A DNA stretch of 64,000 nt. Origin: Runella rosea (GTDB taxonomy: Bacteria; Bacteroidota; Bacteroidia; Cytophagales; Spirosomataceae). The stretch spans positions 248,001 to 312,000 of the forward strand of contig NZ_CP030850.1 of the NCBI RefSeq assembly GCF_003325355.1. Reading direction: 5' to 3'. The notes under the pieces were generated by a model, which ran no database searches, had not been told where the DNA came from, and worked only from the letters and a program-made list of their open reading frames with translations. This document shows positions 16,436 to 26,210 of the stretch, piece by piece. The translations under genes were made by a program, and so were the position numbers. Position 1 is the stretch's first letter. Each line of letters starts with the position of its first letter.

Positions 16436-16990
16436 ATGCCCATCACTTATACGACTGCACAATCGGACGAAGATCTCCGCCAAATCATGGCCCTTCAGCG
16501 CCAAAATTTATATAAAAACACCCCTGCTACTTACCAGCAAGATCAGGGGTTTACGACCGTTGAGCATTCATTTGAGGTGCTGAAGCAAATGAATGATGCA
16601 CTACCCCAAATCATTGCCAAAGACGGTGACACTTTAGCGGGTTATGCCTTGGTTATGCCGCGCACGTTCGGTCAGTTGGTGCCAGAATTGGTGCCGATGT
16701 TTGACATTGTGGCCGAACTGGATTGGCAGGGCAAGCGCATCGGCGACTATCGTTTTTACGTTATGGGTCAAATTTGTGTTGCCGAATCGCACCGTGGGCA
16801 AGGAATTTTTGATGGTTTATATACCGCCCACAAAGAGCACTTTTCTCCTGATTTTGAACTCTGCGTTACGGAAGTAGCCGTGCGGAACACACGTTCACAG
16901 CGGGCGCATGAACGCGTAGGATTCCGCACGATTTATACCTACGAAGACTACACCGACGTATGGAACGTGGTGGTATGGGATTGGAGTTAA
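16436..16990 (+). CDS. GNAT-family N-acetyltransferase
   Basis: 184 residues from ATG 16436, chosen because the promoter lies inside the longer reading frame. The GNAT core is visible: central strand FYVMGQICVAESHRGQGIFD, where RGQG is the acetyl-CoA pyrophosphate loop, then EVAVRNTRSQRAHERVGF with the conserved Asn and the motif-B helix. Acceptor unknown. Its stop overlaps that of the convergent TIM-barrel gene by four bases. Confidence 0.85.
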   Translation: MPITYTTAQSDEDLRQIMALQRQNLYKNTPATYQQDQGFTTVEHSFEVLKQMNDALPQIIAKDGDTLAGYALVMPRTFGQLVPELVPMFDIVAELDWQGKRIGDYRFYVMGQICVAESHRGQGIFDGLYTAHKEHFSPDFELCVTEVAVRNTRSQRAHERVGFRTIYTYEDYTDVWNVVVWDWS

Positions 16991-17910
16991 GCTTTCATCG
17001 CCTCACGCAACATCGCCACGCTTTTTCGAACGCCCGTTTCTGGGGCTTCTTTCCCTTCAAATTCCAGCGCAATGTACCCTTTGTAGTTGGCTTGGCGTAG
17101 GATGTTGACGATGCGTTTGTAATCCAAATCCAACGTATACCACTCACCGCCGCCGTAGTAGGTTTTGGCTTGTACAAAGTTGGCTACGGGTGCTACTTTT
17201 TCGAGTTTAGTGTAAGGGTCTTCCAGAAAATTTCCTGTATCCAATAGCACGCCCAGCCATGGCGAATCAATTGCCTTGCGGATACGCAGCAGGCCTTCGG
17301 GGGTGGAAGTAAGCCCCCAGTGATTTTCCAAAGCAAGCATTACGCCACATTCGGCGGCTTTGGCCAGGCATTTTTCGATGCTGTCAATACACCATTTGAA
17401 CCCATCATCTTCAGTATAACCGGGCAAAATCGGCTCTACGCCGCGCTTGGCCATGAGTTCGTCAAATGATTTGATGGTATTCCAGCGTCCAGAGTTAAGC
17501 CGAATGCTCGGAATCCCCATTTTGTAGGCCAGCTCGATGCAGTGCAGTGTGTGGTCGATGTTTTTCTGGCGCTCGGCCGCATCGGGCGATACAAAACTTT
17601 GATGGATGGAAAGACAAATCAAATCTACCCCGTTGACAAACGCGTGTCGTTTGAGTTTTTGAAGATAGGCGTTGTCTTCGTTGTCCATTTGGCGGTGCAA
17701 AATATCCACGCCTTCAATCTCCATGCGAGCAGCTTCGTCGATGACCGTTTCGATGGCAACTTTGGGGGTTTTGAAATGCCAATACGAGTAGGTCGAAAGG
17801 CCGAGCTTGAACGGATTAAGGTCTTTTGTGGAAGTTAAAAGCGGGCTTTCAGGGGAAGCCAATGCCGCAGTTCCGAGGGTAGCTTGTTGAAAAAAATGGC
17901 GACGGTTCAT
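16987..17910 (-). CDS. Exported xylose-isomerase-like TIM-barrel protein (sugar phosphate isomerase/epimerase family)
   Basis: 307 residues. The N-terminus MNRRHFFQQATLGTAAL carries a twin-arginine motif, so export in folded form is likely. The AP-endonuclease-2/xylose-isomerase-like TIM barrel follows: GLSTYSYWHFKTPK, GVDILHRQ, IPSIRLNSGRWN, MLALENHWGLTSTPEGLL, WLGVLLDTGNF and GYIALEFEGKE. The metal ligands (Glu, Asp, Glu) lie at strand ends. The substrate is probably a sugar or inositol but cannot be specified. Confidence 0.82.
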   Translation of the reverse strand: MNRRHFFQQATLGTAALASPESPLLTSTKDLNPFKLGLSTYSYWHFKTPKVAIETVIDEAARMEIEGVDILHRQMDNEDNAYLQKLKRHAFVNGVDLICLSIHQSFVSPDAAERQKNIDHTLHCIELAYKMGIPSIRLNSGRWNTIKSFDELMAKRGVEPILPGYTEDDGFKWCIDSIEKCLAKAAECGVMLALENHWGLTSTPEGLLRIRKAIDSPWLGVLLDTGNFLEDPYTKLEKVAPVANFVQAKTYYGGGEWYTLDLDYKRIVNILRQANYKGYIALEFEGKEAPETGVRKSVAMLREAMKA

Positions 17911-18114
17911 GGAGAAAAAGGGTTTAAATAGCGCTTCAATATAAGGAATTATTCATAAAATAATGGGATGGGCTGTTGAATATAAAATTGAACTTAATCG
18001 GTAAATACGGCCCAAATCGTCGGTATTCTTTGTCTTTTCATCGCTTTTGCTAAATGCATCGCTAAACTTTGTGCTATTTTATCTGTCTAACGGGCAAACC
18101 CAACACAGCACACC

Positions 18115-20949
18115 ATGCAATACATTCGCTTTACTATCGTTTCGTTGTTTTTTTTAGTCACCAGCCAACTGCTTGCTCAGCAAGTAGAAGTGAAGGGCCG
18201 TGTGGCAGACCAAGGAGACAAATCCCCCTTGATCGGGGCCAATATTCTGCTCATAAATGCCGCCGATTCTACCCTTCGGTTTGGTGTCGTGGCTGATACG
18301 GCTGGGGCATTTACCATAAAATCGGTGCCGCTGGCCACCTACCGCTTATTTATCAGCTTTGTGGGCTATACCGCCTACGACCAACGCATTAATTTGCGAC
18401 GTACTGCTCCTGATTTGGGAATTATTTCATTGAAACCCGACGCCCAGCTTCTGAAAGATGTGGTGGTCAAAGGAGTAGCCGAACGGGTGGCTCAAAAAGG
18501 AGATACAACCGTCTATAACGCCAGTGCTTTCAAAACAAACCGCGACGCCACCGCGCAGGATTTGATTGAAAAAATGCCCAATATCACCATCGAAAACGGA
18601 CAGGTAAAAGCGCAGGGAGAGAATGTGCAGAAAGTGACGGTCGACGGGCGCGAGTTTTTTGGCGATGATGCCACGTTGGCCCTGAAAAATTTGCCCGCAG
18701 AGGTGGTTGACAAAATTCAGGTATTTGACCGCCTTAGCGACCAGTCGCAGTTCACGGGTTTTGATGATGGCCAAACCGTAAAAACCATCAATGTTGTTAC
18801 GCGCTCAGATCGTAACAATGGCCAGTTTGGAAAAATATACGCTGGCTACGGCACCGACGACCGCTACATGGTGGGAGGCAGTACCAATTATTTCAAGAAA
18901 GATACCCGTATTTCTGTCATTGGAATGTCTAATAATGTCAATCAGCAAAATTTTGCGAGTGAAGATTTATTAGGTGTATTGGGAGGCTCAGGCGGTGGCG
19001 GCGCACCAGGTGGAGGCAATCGTGGCGGCGGTGGAAATCGTGGCGGTGGCGGCAACAATGGCGGCGGTGGCAACTTTGGCGGAGGTAATTCGGCAGGTAA
19101 TTTTTTGTCGGGGCAGCAAGGAGGTATCAATAAAACAAATGCCATTGGACTGAATTACTCCGACAATTGGGGTAAAAAGTGGAAAGTCTCGGGTAGTTAT
19201 TTCTTCAACGATGCCAGTAATAATAACCTGAGCCAATTGGCAAGAACTTTCTTCTCGACCGAAGGGCCAGGGCAGCTTTACAATGAAGATTATTTTTCGT
19301 CAAACAATAACAAAAATCACCGCCTAAACGCCCGCTTGGAATATACCATCAATTCCAAAAACTCGCTCATCATTACGCCCCGAATCAGCTTTCAGGGCAA
19401 TACCGCTTATAGTAGTTTGTTGGGGGGGAATAGTATTAATGCGCTGCGTATTAGTCAAACCCAAACCGAAAAAGAATCAAAAAACAATGGATATAATTTC
19501 GGAAACAGTATTTTGTGGCGGCACCGTTTTGGTAAAATAGGGCGTACGTTGACAGTGGGATTAACGACTTCAGCCAATGACCGGAGCGGCGAATCGTTGT
19601 TAAATTCCGTGGTTAATTATTATACCCGCAAAACCGCCGATTCATTGCAGATAACCGACCAACGTACCGATTCCAAATCAGATGGCTACACGATTTCTAG
19701 CAATATTTCATTGACCGAAAACATAGGTCGGGGCGGACAGTTGCAGCTTAATTATACCCCTTCTTTCACCAAAAACTATTCTGACCGCAAAACCTATAAT
19801 TATAACCAAAGCACGAGCGAATACAGCACGCCCGATTTGCGGTTGTCAAACGAATTTGACAATACCTACATCACCAATCGAATTGGAGGAAGTTACCGGT
19901 TGCGCATCAAAAAAACGATGGTAACGGCGGAAGTAAATTACCAAAATGCGCAATTGAGCGGCAAACAGAATTATCCGCTGGAATTTTCGATCAACCGATC
20001 GTTTAATAACATCTTGCCTTCGGCAATGATCAATTACCGAGGCGCAGATGGAAAGAGCTTTCGGTTCAATTACCGTACGGGCACCAATGCGCCATCCATC
20101 AGTCAATTACAAAATGTAGTGGATAACTCAAATCCCCTGTTTTTAAGAACGGGTAATCCCAACTTAAAGCAGGAGTATAACCATAACACGTCGCTCCGCT
20201 ACGGCGTTACCAATCCTAAAACAGCCCGCAGCTTCTTTATTAATTTGAATGGTTCATTTACACAGAACAACATCAGTACGGCTACGTACATTGCCGCTCG
20301 CGATACGGTGGTGGGTGGGTTTCCGCTCAACCGTGGCTCACAGTTTTCGCAGCCAGTCAATGTAAATGGAAACTGGAATGTTCGTTCGTTTATCACGTAC
20401 GGATTACCCGTGACTTCGCTCAAAAGCAACTTAAACTTCAACATCGGAACGGGCTATACCCGCACCATTGGGTTGATTAACAACATCCAAAATACCTCTA
20501 ATACGCACTCTATCAACGGAGGGCTGGTGCTGAGTAGCAACATCAGCGAGCAGCTTGATTTTACGGTGTCGGTCAATGGAAATTACAACACCGTTACCAA
20601 CTCGTTACAGCCTTCATTGGATGGTACGTATTATTATCAAAACAGCAATTTTAAGTTAAACTGGCTGACAAAAGCAGGTTTTTTTGTCAACACCAACCTC
20701 AATCATACGTTTTATACGGGGTTGGGGCAGGATTTTAACCTCAATTTTACCCTTTGGAACGCAGCCGTCGGCTATAAATTCCTGAAAAAACAGGCGGGAG
20801 AATTGAAATTGAGCACTTTTGATGTCTTGGGACAAAACAACAGCATCAGTCGTACCGTTACCGAAACCTACATAGAAGACCTACAAACCCGGGTATTGCA
20901 GCGGTATTATATGCTGACCTTCACGTATACACTCCGTAATTTTAGATAA
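18115..20949 (+). CDS. TonB-dependent receptor-type outer-membrane protein with Gly-rich insert
   Basis: 944 residues. Signal peptide ends LLAQQ (about 22). A CarboxypepD_reg-like domain (about 25-110: VEVKGRVADQ...GANILLIN, FTIKSVPLATYRLFISFVGY) precedes a plug-like region (about 120-230: VEKM-type IEKMPNITIENGQVKAQG, VTVDGREFFGDD, IKTINVVTR-like) and an outer-membrane barrel of the OMP_b-brl_3 type. A low-complexity Gly/Asn run (about residues 290-329) interrupts the first barrel region, probably a surface loop. It ends MLTFTYTLRNFR, an aromatic-rich last strand. Ligand unknown; no SusD partner is adjacent. Confidence 0.85.
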   Translation: MQYIRFTIVSLFFLVTSQLLAQQVEVKGRVADQGDKSPLIGANILLINAADSTLRFGVVADTAGAFTIKSVPLATYRLFISFVGYTAYDQRINLRRTAPDLGIISLKPDAQLLKDVVVKGVAERVAQKGDTTVYNASAFKTNRDATAQDLIEKMPNITIENGQVKAQGENVQKVTVDGREFFGDDATLALKNLPAEVVDKIQVFDRLSDQSQFTGFDDGQTVKTINVVTRSDRNNGQFGKIYAGYGTDDRYMVGGSTNYFKKDTRISVIGMSNNVNQQNFASEDLLGVLGGSGGGGAPGGGNRGGGGNRGGGGNNGGGGNFGGGNSAGNFLSGQQGGINKTNAIGLNYSDNWGKKWKVSGSYFFNDASNNNLSQLARTFFSTEGPGQLYNEDYFSSNNNKNHRLNARLEYTINSKNSLIITPRISFQGNTAYSSLLGGNSINALRISQTQTEKESKNNGYNFGNSILWRHRFGKIGRTLTVGLTTSANDRSGESLLNSVVNYYTRKTADSLQITDQRTDSKSDGYTISSNISLTENIGRGGQLQLNYTPSFTKNYSDRKTYNYNQSTSEYSTPDLRLSNEFDNTYITNRIGGSYRLRIKKTMVTAEVNYQNAQLSGKQNYPLEFSINRSFNNILPSAMINYRGADGKSFRFNYRTGTNAPSISQLQNVVDNSNPLFLRTGNPNLKQEYNHNTSLRYGVTNPKTARSFFINLNGSFTQNNISTATYIAARDTVVGGFPLNRGSQFSQPVNVNGNWNVRSFITYGLPVTSLKSNLNFNIGTGYTRTIGLINNIQNTSNTHSINGGLVLSSNISEQLDFTVSVNGNYNTVTNSLQPSLDGTYYYQNSNFKLNWLTKAGFFVNTNLNHTFYTGLGQDFNLNFTLWNAAVGYKFLKKQAGELKLSTFDVLGQNNSISRTVTETYIEDLQTRVLQRYYMLTFTYTLRNFR

Positions 20950-21045
20950 TTAATTGTTAATGTAACCGCCCGAGCATGCATACCGCATAGTAATTTTTTA
21001 CTAACTATGTGAGCTTGTATCCGTGTGGTTACTACTTTTACGTTT

Positions 21046-21942
21046 ATGAAAAAAATTCTTATTACAGGTTCTAACGGACTGCTGGGCCAAAAATTGGTCG
21101 AACTTCTTTTAAAACAGCCTCATATTCAATGTATTGCCACTGCTCGGGGCGCCAACCGTTTACCATTTACGGAAGGTTATGAGTATTACTCCATGGATAT
21201 TACCAAGCGGGAAGAAGTGGAAGACATCATCGGAAAGACCAAGCCTGATGTCGTTATTCACGGAGCGGCCATGACCAACGTGGATCAGTGCGAATCGGAG
21301 AAAGACAATTGTTGGGCGCAAAACGTACACGCGGTTCAGTACATTGTGGATGCCTGCCGTACCCATGACATTTTTCTCTGCCACGTTTCTACCGACTTTA
21401 TTTTTGACGGCGCCGCAGGGCCGTATACGGAGGAAGGTGAGGCTAATCCGCTGAGTTTTTACGGTTGGAGCAAGTATGCCGCCGAAAAGATTGTGCAACA
21501 TTCGGGTATTCGTTGGGCCATTGCCAGAACCGTGCTGGTTTATGGTATTGCCTACGATATGTCACGTTCCAACATCATTTTGTGGGTGAAAAAATCACTC
21601 GAAGAGAAGAAAAATATCAAAGTGGTCACAGATCAATGGCGCACACCTACGTTGGCGGAAGATTTAGCCATGGGTTGTTTTTTGATTGCCGACCAAGAAG
21701 CGAAAGGCATTTTCAATATTTCAGGAAAAGATTTTCTCACTCCCTACGAAATGGCCATCCTGACTGCTGATTATTTTAGCTTAGACAAATCATTGATTGC
21801 TCAAGCCGACTCTTCTACGTTTTCGCAACCCGCCAAACGCCCCGCCCGTACGGGGTTTGTGCTAGATAAAGCGCGTAGCGTTTTGGGCTATGAGCCGCGT
21901 AGCTTTTCGGAAGGAATCGCAATTTTGGCCAACCAGTTGTGA
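21046..21942 (+). CDS. RmlD-like NAD(P)-dependent sugar reductase (SDR)
   Basis: 298 residues from ATG 21046 (the ORF opens seven codons earlier at a non-ideal start). The extended-SDR Rossmann motif is ILITGSNGLLGQKLV. HVSTDFIFDGAAGPY is the RmlD-type STDYVFDG block, and YGWSKYAAE holds the Tyr-Lys pair. The C-terminal GIFNISGKDFLTPYEMA is typical of dTDP-4-dehydrorhamnose reductases and related SDRs. No rmlABC is present, so a rhamnose role is only a suggestion. Neighbouring surface-glycan genes would fit. Confidence 0.75.
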   Translation: MKKILITGSNGLLGQKLVELLLKQPHIQCIATARGANRLPFTEGYEYYSMDITKREEVEDIIGKTKPDVVIHGAAMTNVDQCESEKDNCWAQNVHAVQYIVDACRTHDIFLCHVSTDFIFDGAAGPYTEEGEANPLSFYGWSKYAAEKIVQHSGIRWAIARTVLVYGIAYDMSRSNIILWVKKSLEEKKNIKVVTDQWRTPTLAEDLAMGCFLIADQEAKGIFNISGKDFLTPYEMAILTADYFSLDKSLIAQADSSTFSQPAKRPARTGFVLDKARSVLGYEPRSFSEGIAILANQL

Positions 21943-21978
21943 CGCACTTCATTTTTGTATTACCGCTGCGGCGGGTCG

Positions 21979-22018
21979 CGCAAAGACGTTTTATTCTCTG
22001 CGACTTAGCGTCTTTGCG
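21979..22018. repeat. Palindromic intergenic repeat (GCAAAGACG type)
   Basis: CGCAAAGACG (21979-21988) and CGTCTTTGCG (22009-22018) with a 20-nt loop, between convergent genes. GCAAAGACG/GTCTTTGCG repeats are a familiar dispersed type in Bacteroidota. It probably doubles as a transcription barrier. Confidence 0.65.
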
Positions 22019-22021
22019 TGA

Positions 22022-23473
22022 TTAAAACTGAAAATAGATAAACTGATTGGATTCAAAAACGCCGAAGAAATAACACAGGATGGACAACGTGATGAATACA
22101 CTCCAAAATGTGACATCGCGGCGGGTTGGAATGTGCAATACAAAGTGCTCTTTAATCAGTAAAATACCAATAAGTACAACACAAAAAATCATTTCGACGG
22201 AGTTGAGTGCCGATTGGATAGGGGAGTGAATCGACAGCGTGGCTATCTTCTTTAAAATCAAGAAAGAACTCCTTACTTCTTCACCAATGGTCATTTTGGG
22301 GTTGTCGCCTACCGCAAAAAATACCCACGTAAGCATCACCAAAACAAAGGTGACGAGCGTTTGTAGATAACCATACCAAGCACCAGTGGGCAATGTGATG
22401 TTCCAACGTTTTAAGTATTTGTCCCTAAGGGAGGCAAACACGAGATAAAATCCGTGCAATCCGCCCCAAATGATGAAGTTCCAACTAGCCCCGTGCCATA
22501 GCCCGCTAACGAGAAAAACCGTGAATCGGTTGAAATAAGCGCGCCCTTCACTGACCCGATTTCCGCCCAACGGAATGTAGAGGTAATCCCGAAACCACGT
22601 AGAAAGGGAAATGTGCCAGCGTCCCCAAAACTCTGAGATGGATTTGGAGATATAAGGTGTCTTGAAGTTTTCCATGAGCTTAAAGCCCATCACTTGGGAA
22701 GCCCCCAAGGCGATGTCGGAGTACCCCGAAAAGTCGCAATAAATTCGGAATGTATAAAAAAACGTAGCTACTAAAAGCGTCAGTCCGTTGTGATGGACGG
22801 GATCGAGGTAAACGGGCCCTTGCATCAAGGCGAGCCGGTCGGCAATGACCACTTTTTTAAAGAATCCAAAGGCCATTCGGGTCAGGCCCGCTTTTACATT
22901 TTCCCAATCGTAAGGATGGTTTTCGTGGAATTGATGTAGCACGTTTTGCGGACGTTCAATCGGCCCCGCCACCAACTGGGGATAAAACATAACATACAGG
23001 GCATAGATTCCGAAGTGTTTTTCCGCTTTTTGATTGCCGCGATACACTTCAATCGTATAGCTCATGGCCTGAAACGTATGAAACGACAAACCAATGGGCA
23101 GAATTAAATCGGGATTTAGGTGTTTTAGAATGGGCATACTCCACGCAATTCCCATTTTCCAACTGAAAGAATTGAACGTTTCGGCAAAAAAATCAAAGTA
23201 TTTAAAAACGGCCAGAATCCCCACGTTGGTCACAATACTCAGTACCAAAAGCCATTTTCGGCGTGGGCCAGCCGCTGAGGCAATCCAAATCCCCGCAAAG
23301 TAGTCGATTACAATGGTGGCAAACAGAATAAGGATGTAAATCGGTTTGAACACCAAGTAAAAATAACAGCTTGCTAACAACAGCAAAAACCAGCGTAGAT
23401 TCCAGCGCAGGCTGAAATACGCCAGTGTAATAACAATGAAAAATAGCAGAAACTGGACCGAATTAAACAGCAT
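22022..23473 (-). CDS. MBOAT-family O-acyltransferase (AlgI/DltB-like)
   Basis: 483 residues, about ten to twelve membrane helices. Family blocks: FYPQLVAGPIERP, FCDFSGYSDIALG (here YCDFSGYSDIAL), FWGRWHISLSTWFRDYLYIPLGG, and GLWHGASWNFIIWGGLHG with the invariant catalytic His. These enzymes pass acyl groups across the membrane to extracytoplasmic sugars, usually with an SGNH/AlgX-type partner, which is not visible here. It is last in a five-gene minus-strand run (90 nt after the GtrB-like gene), so surface-glycan acylation is the likely job. Confidence 0.88.
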   Translation of the reverse strand: MLFNSVQFLLFFIVITLAYFSLRWNLRWFLLLLASCYFYLVFKPIYILILFATIVIDYFAGIWIASAAGPRRKWLLVLSIVTNVGILAVFKYFDFFAETFNSFSWKMGIAWSMPILKHLNPDLILPIGLSFHTFQAMSYTIEVYRGNQKAEKHFGIYALYVMFYPQLVAGPIERPQNVLHQFHENHPYDWENVKAGLTRMAFGFFKKVVIADRLALMQGPVYLDPVHHNGLTLLVATFFYTFRIYCDFSGYSDIALGASQVMGFKLMENFKTPYISKSISEFWGRWHISLSTWFRDYLYIPLGGNRVSEGRAYFNRFTVFLVSGLWHGASWNFIIWGGLHGFYLVFASLRDKYLKRWNITLPTGAWYGYLQTLVTFVLVMLTWVFFAVGDNPKMTIGEEVRSSFLILKKIATLSIHSPIQSALNSVEMIFCVVLIGILLIKEHFVLHIPTRRDVTFWSVFITLSILCYFFGVFESNQFIYFQF

Positions 23474-23563
23474 GGCCTTTGGAAACCGAAAAATATAAAA
23501 CTGAAAAAAGAAAAATTAAAAACCGAAATACCATCATCTGTTTTGCGAAGGTTCGCCGTGAAT

Positions 23564-24532
23564 TTACTCCGTTTTGAGATTTTGCGGTTCTTTTAACCGC
23601 CCATCAACAATCTCTTCTTTGATGATGTACAGTGGGCGGCCTTTTGCTTGAAAAAAGATACGCAAAACGTATTCTCCGATGATACCAAGGGCAATCAATT
23701 GCACACCGCTGAATAAAATAACCACAAAAAGTAGGGCAGTAAACCCTTCGATAATATCAGAAAAGAATAATTTTTTTACGAGTACAATCATGAAATAAAC
23801 CAAGGCAATACCAATGGCTGTGCCGCCTGCCCGGGTCATAAATTTTATAGGAAATTCGCTAAAATTAAAAATTCCGTTGTAGGCCAAATTGAAAAGTTGC
23901 TTAAACGAATATTTTGATTCACCCGCGATTCGCTCGCTGCGTTCGTATTCAAATCCCGTTTGCTTGAATCCTACCCAAGTGCGCATTCCGCGTAAAAAAC
24001 GGCTCTCTTCGGGCATTTGATTCATTACATCCACCACGCGCCGGCTAATGAGCGAAAAATCCCCGCTGTCGAGCGGAATTTCTACGTATGAAATGGATTT
24101 CAACAGGCGATAAAACAAATAATATCCCGTGCGTTTTACGAAATTCTCTTTCCGTTTACGCCGAACGGCATACACCACATCGTAGCCTTCTTGGTACAGT
24201 TTGTAAAAATCGGGCAGTAATTCGGGTGGGTCTTGAAGGTCGCCATCAATGACAAACACCGCTTCGGTCCCTCTCGCCGCGGCCAATCCCGCCGTAAGGG
24301 CCAATTGGTGCCCGTGATTGCGCGACAAAAAAACGCAGTGGTAACGTTTATCAAGCAGCGCAAGTTGGCGCATAAGCGTCGCGGTGTTGTCGCGGCTGCC
24401 ATCATCCACCAATACAACCTCGATAGAAAGCGAAAGACTGTCCATCAGTTTGCTGAGGCGAGCTACCAAATGCGGAAATGATTCGGTTTCGTTATATAAC
24501 GGGGCAATAATTGAAATTTGAGGTTTTTCCAA
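23564..24532 (-). CDS. GtrB-like polyprenyl-phosphate glycosyltransferase (GT2)
   Basis: 322 residues. A cytosolic GT2 domain (SIIAPLYNETESFPHLV, VVLVDDGSRDNT, FLSRNHGHQLALTAGL, VFVIDGDLQDPPELL) is followed by two C-terminal helices (about 235-255 and 265-290) and the GtrB ending IGEYVLRIFFQAKGRPLYII. The family loads a hexose onto undecaprenyl phosphate at the inner leaflet. It sits 49 nt after a polytopic GT-C-like gene and may supply that protein's lipid-linked sugar. Confidence 0.9.
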   Translation of the reverse strand: MEKPQISIIAPLYNETESFPHLVARLSKLMDSLSLSIEVVLVDDGSRDNTATLMRQLALLDKRYHCVFLSRNHGHQLALTAGLAAARGTEAVFVIDGDLQDPPELLPDFYKLYQEGYDVVYAVRRKRKENFVKRTGYYLFYRLLKSISYVEIPLDSGDFSLISRRVVDVMNQMPEESRFLRGMRTWVGFKQTGFEYERSERIAGESKYSFKQLFNLAYNGIFNFSEFPIKFMTRAGGTAIGIALVYFMIVLVKKLFFSDIIEGFTALLFVVILFSGVQLIALGIIGEYVLRIFFQAKGRPLYIIKEEIVDGRLKEPQNLKTE

Positions 24533-24581
24533 AACAAAATGTTTTTAACAATGGATGTTCAACAGTGATTAGTGGGGTTGT

Positions 24582-26210
24582 CTATGGCCATTCAATGGGT
24601 TGATAAATCATGGCTTTGGCTTGGCCGTGCTTGACATAAACAAAACCTAACGAATATTTGCCTGCTGCAATGGCCTCTTTGGGAATCAATACCAAACTAC
24701 CTCTATCGTACCGATGAAACCAATTTCTCCCTTTGTAAAGATTGGGTTCCAATTTGAATAAATAATTGTGGCTGTCGGAACGCAAAAAGGCGTACAAAGC
24801 AGCGTCGAAACCCGAATCGTAAGAAAAATCGTCGGTAAATATAGACAATCCATCTTCTTGATTTGTAATGACGGGCTTGATTTTCAGGCTTGTATCGGCC
24901 TGAATTGCCTTTAAAGCGGGGACCAAATCGGTTGGATAGTGGTACGTCTTATGGTTGACGTGATACTTCATCAACGTGTCGACGTAAAGGGCGGCGGGTG
25001 AATTCGGGGTAAGGCCCAGTCCAAACCCGTTGTGTTGTTGATTATAGGCAAAAGCGAGCAAAGTCTTTCGGCGCTCGCTGACGGTAGGCCAGTAATGTAA
25101 AAAACTCAGTCCCCAGACCAAAATACTGAACCCAAGTGCGGCATTTAGCCATTTTCTTTTGAGCGGAAAAAGGCCCAAATAAAACCCATAGCTGACCATC
25201 ATAAATAGCGCAGGATAGATTTTGTAATTGCTGACTAGCATCACAAAATACCCAAAACGAGGCCGTAAAAAGGCAATAATGGTGGCATTGGCGAGCAAAT
25301 ACGTAGATACTCCAATCAAAAAAAGCAGCAGCGTATTGGGGGCGAGGGCATGTTTTTTATGTAACTTCCACAACCGTACCACCACGATACCGAGCCAACT
25401 GGTCATTATCATGCCAAAAATAGTGGGCAAAACGGAGCGTTCGAACGTACTGCGGTCGGGAAAGAAGTCGAAAAGTCCGCCAATAAAAGTAAAAAAACCG
25501 AAGAAAGTTTCGTGAGGATGTTGGAGAAAATACCCAAAACTGGATTCATTATTAAGGGTTTGCATTCCATTGAAGTACAAAAAGACTGCCACGATTCCCA
25601 CCAACAGCCAACTGCCCAACCACCGATAATTTCCTTGTAAAAATAAAATGACAAATCCCGCTGGCCAGACAAAGATGCCGTTGCTCATCGCAAAATTGGC
25701 ACAAAGCCCCGCGAGGAGGGCCCAAGCAAAGCGTTTTTGAGCCAAGAGATAGGACGTTAAACAAACAAAAAAGATAACTGGTTGGTGTTGCAGACCCGTA
25801 ATGGCCCACAGCGACGTCATGTGGTACTGCAACTGAAATAACAAGAACGGGAAAGGCAATAAATAAACCCATGGAATATTGCCTTGTCGAATGGCTCTGA
25901 TAAAAATGGCGAAGGTGCCGAGCGTAAAAAAAGTGCCAGCCCAATGCAAAAACGTAAAATTAAGCGTTCCAAATAGCCAAAAATACCCCAATGCCGCCAG
26001 TTTTCCGAATACCATTCGGTGCTCGTTGTTGGGCTTGAAAAGTAATTTAATGTAGGAAGCAAAATCAGTGGTTCGTTGCCATTCGCGTAAAAAATCTGGA
26101 AACGGGTCAAAGTCGTCAAACCACGGCACATTGAGTGAATACCGGGCTATAATCAAAAGAAATAGACCAATGGGGAAAGAAGCAATAAGCCAAAAAATAA
26201 TCCGACGCAT
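24582..26210 (-). CDS. Polytopic membrane protein, GT-C glycosyltransferase-like
   Basis: 542 residues from ATG 26210. About eleven membrane helices lead to a soluble C-terminal domain (about 390-540). The first periplasmic loop has acidic pairs (LNVPWFDDFDPFPDF), the position and style of the catalytic Asp motif in GT-C enzymes, followed by a conserved-looking NNEHRMVFGKL. I do not recognise a named family. Its ATG shares one base with the upstream stop (TGATG), so translation is coupled. Given GtrB-like genes on both sides, a GtrC-type transferase using lipid-linked sugar is the best guess. Confidence 0.65.
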   Translation of the reverse strand: MRRIIFWLIASFPIGLFLLIIARYSLNVPWFDDFDPFPDFLREWQRTTDFASYIKLLFKPNNEHRMVFGKLAALGYFWLFGTLNFTFLHWAGTFFTLGTFAIFIRAIRQGNIPWVYLLPFPFLLFQLQYHMTSLWAITGLQHQPVIFFVCLTSYLLAQKRFAWALLAGLCANFAMSNGIFVWPAGFVILFLQGNYRWLGSWLLVGIVAVFLYFNGMQTLNNESSFGYFLQHPHETFFGFFTFIGGLFDFFPDRSTFERSVLPTIFGMIMTSWLGIVVVRLWKLHKKHALAPNTLLLFLIGVSTYLLANATIIAFLRPRFGYFVMLVSNYKIYPALFMMVSYGFYLGLFPLKRKWLNAALGFSILVWGLSFLHYWPTVSERRKTLLAFAYNQQHNGFGLGLTPNSPAALYVDTLMKYHVNHKTYHYPTDLVPALKAIQADTSLKIKPVITNQEDGLSIFTDDFSYDSGFDAALYAFLRSDSHNYLFKLEPNLYKGRNWFHRYDRGSLVLIPKEAIAAGKYSLGFVYVKHGQAKAMIYQPIEWP

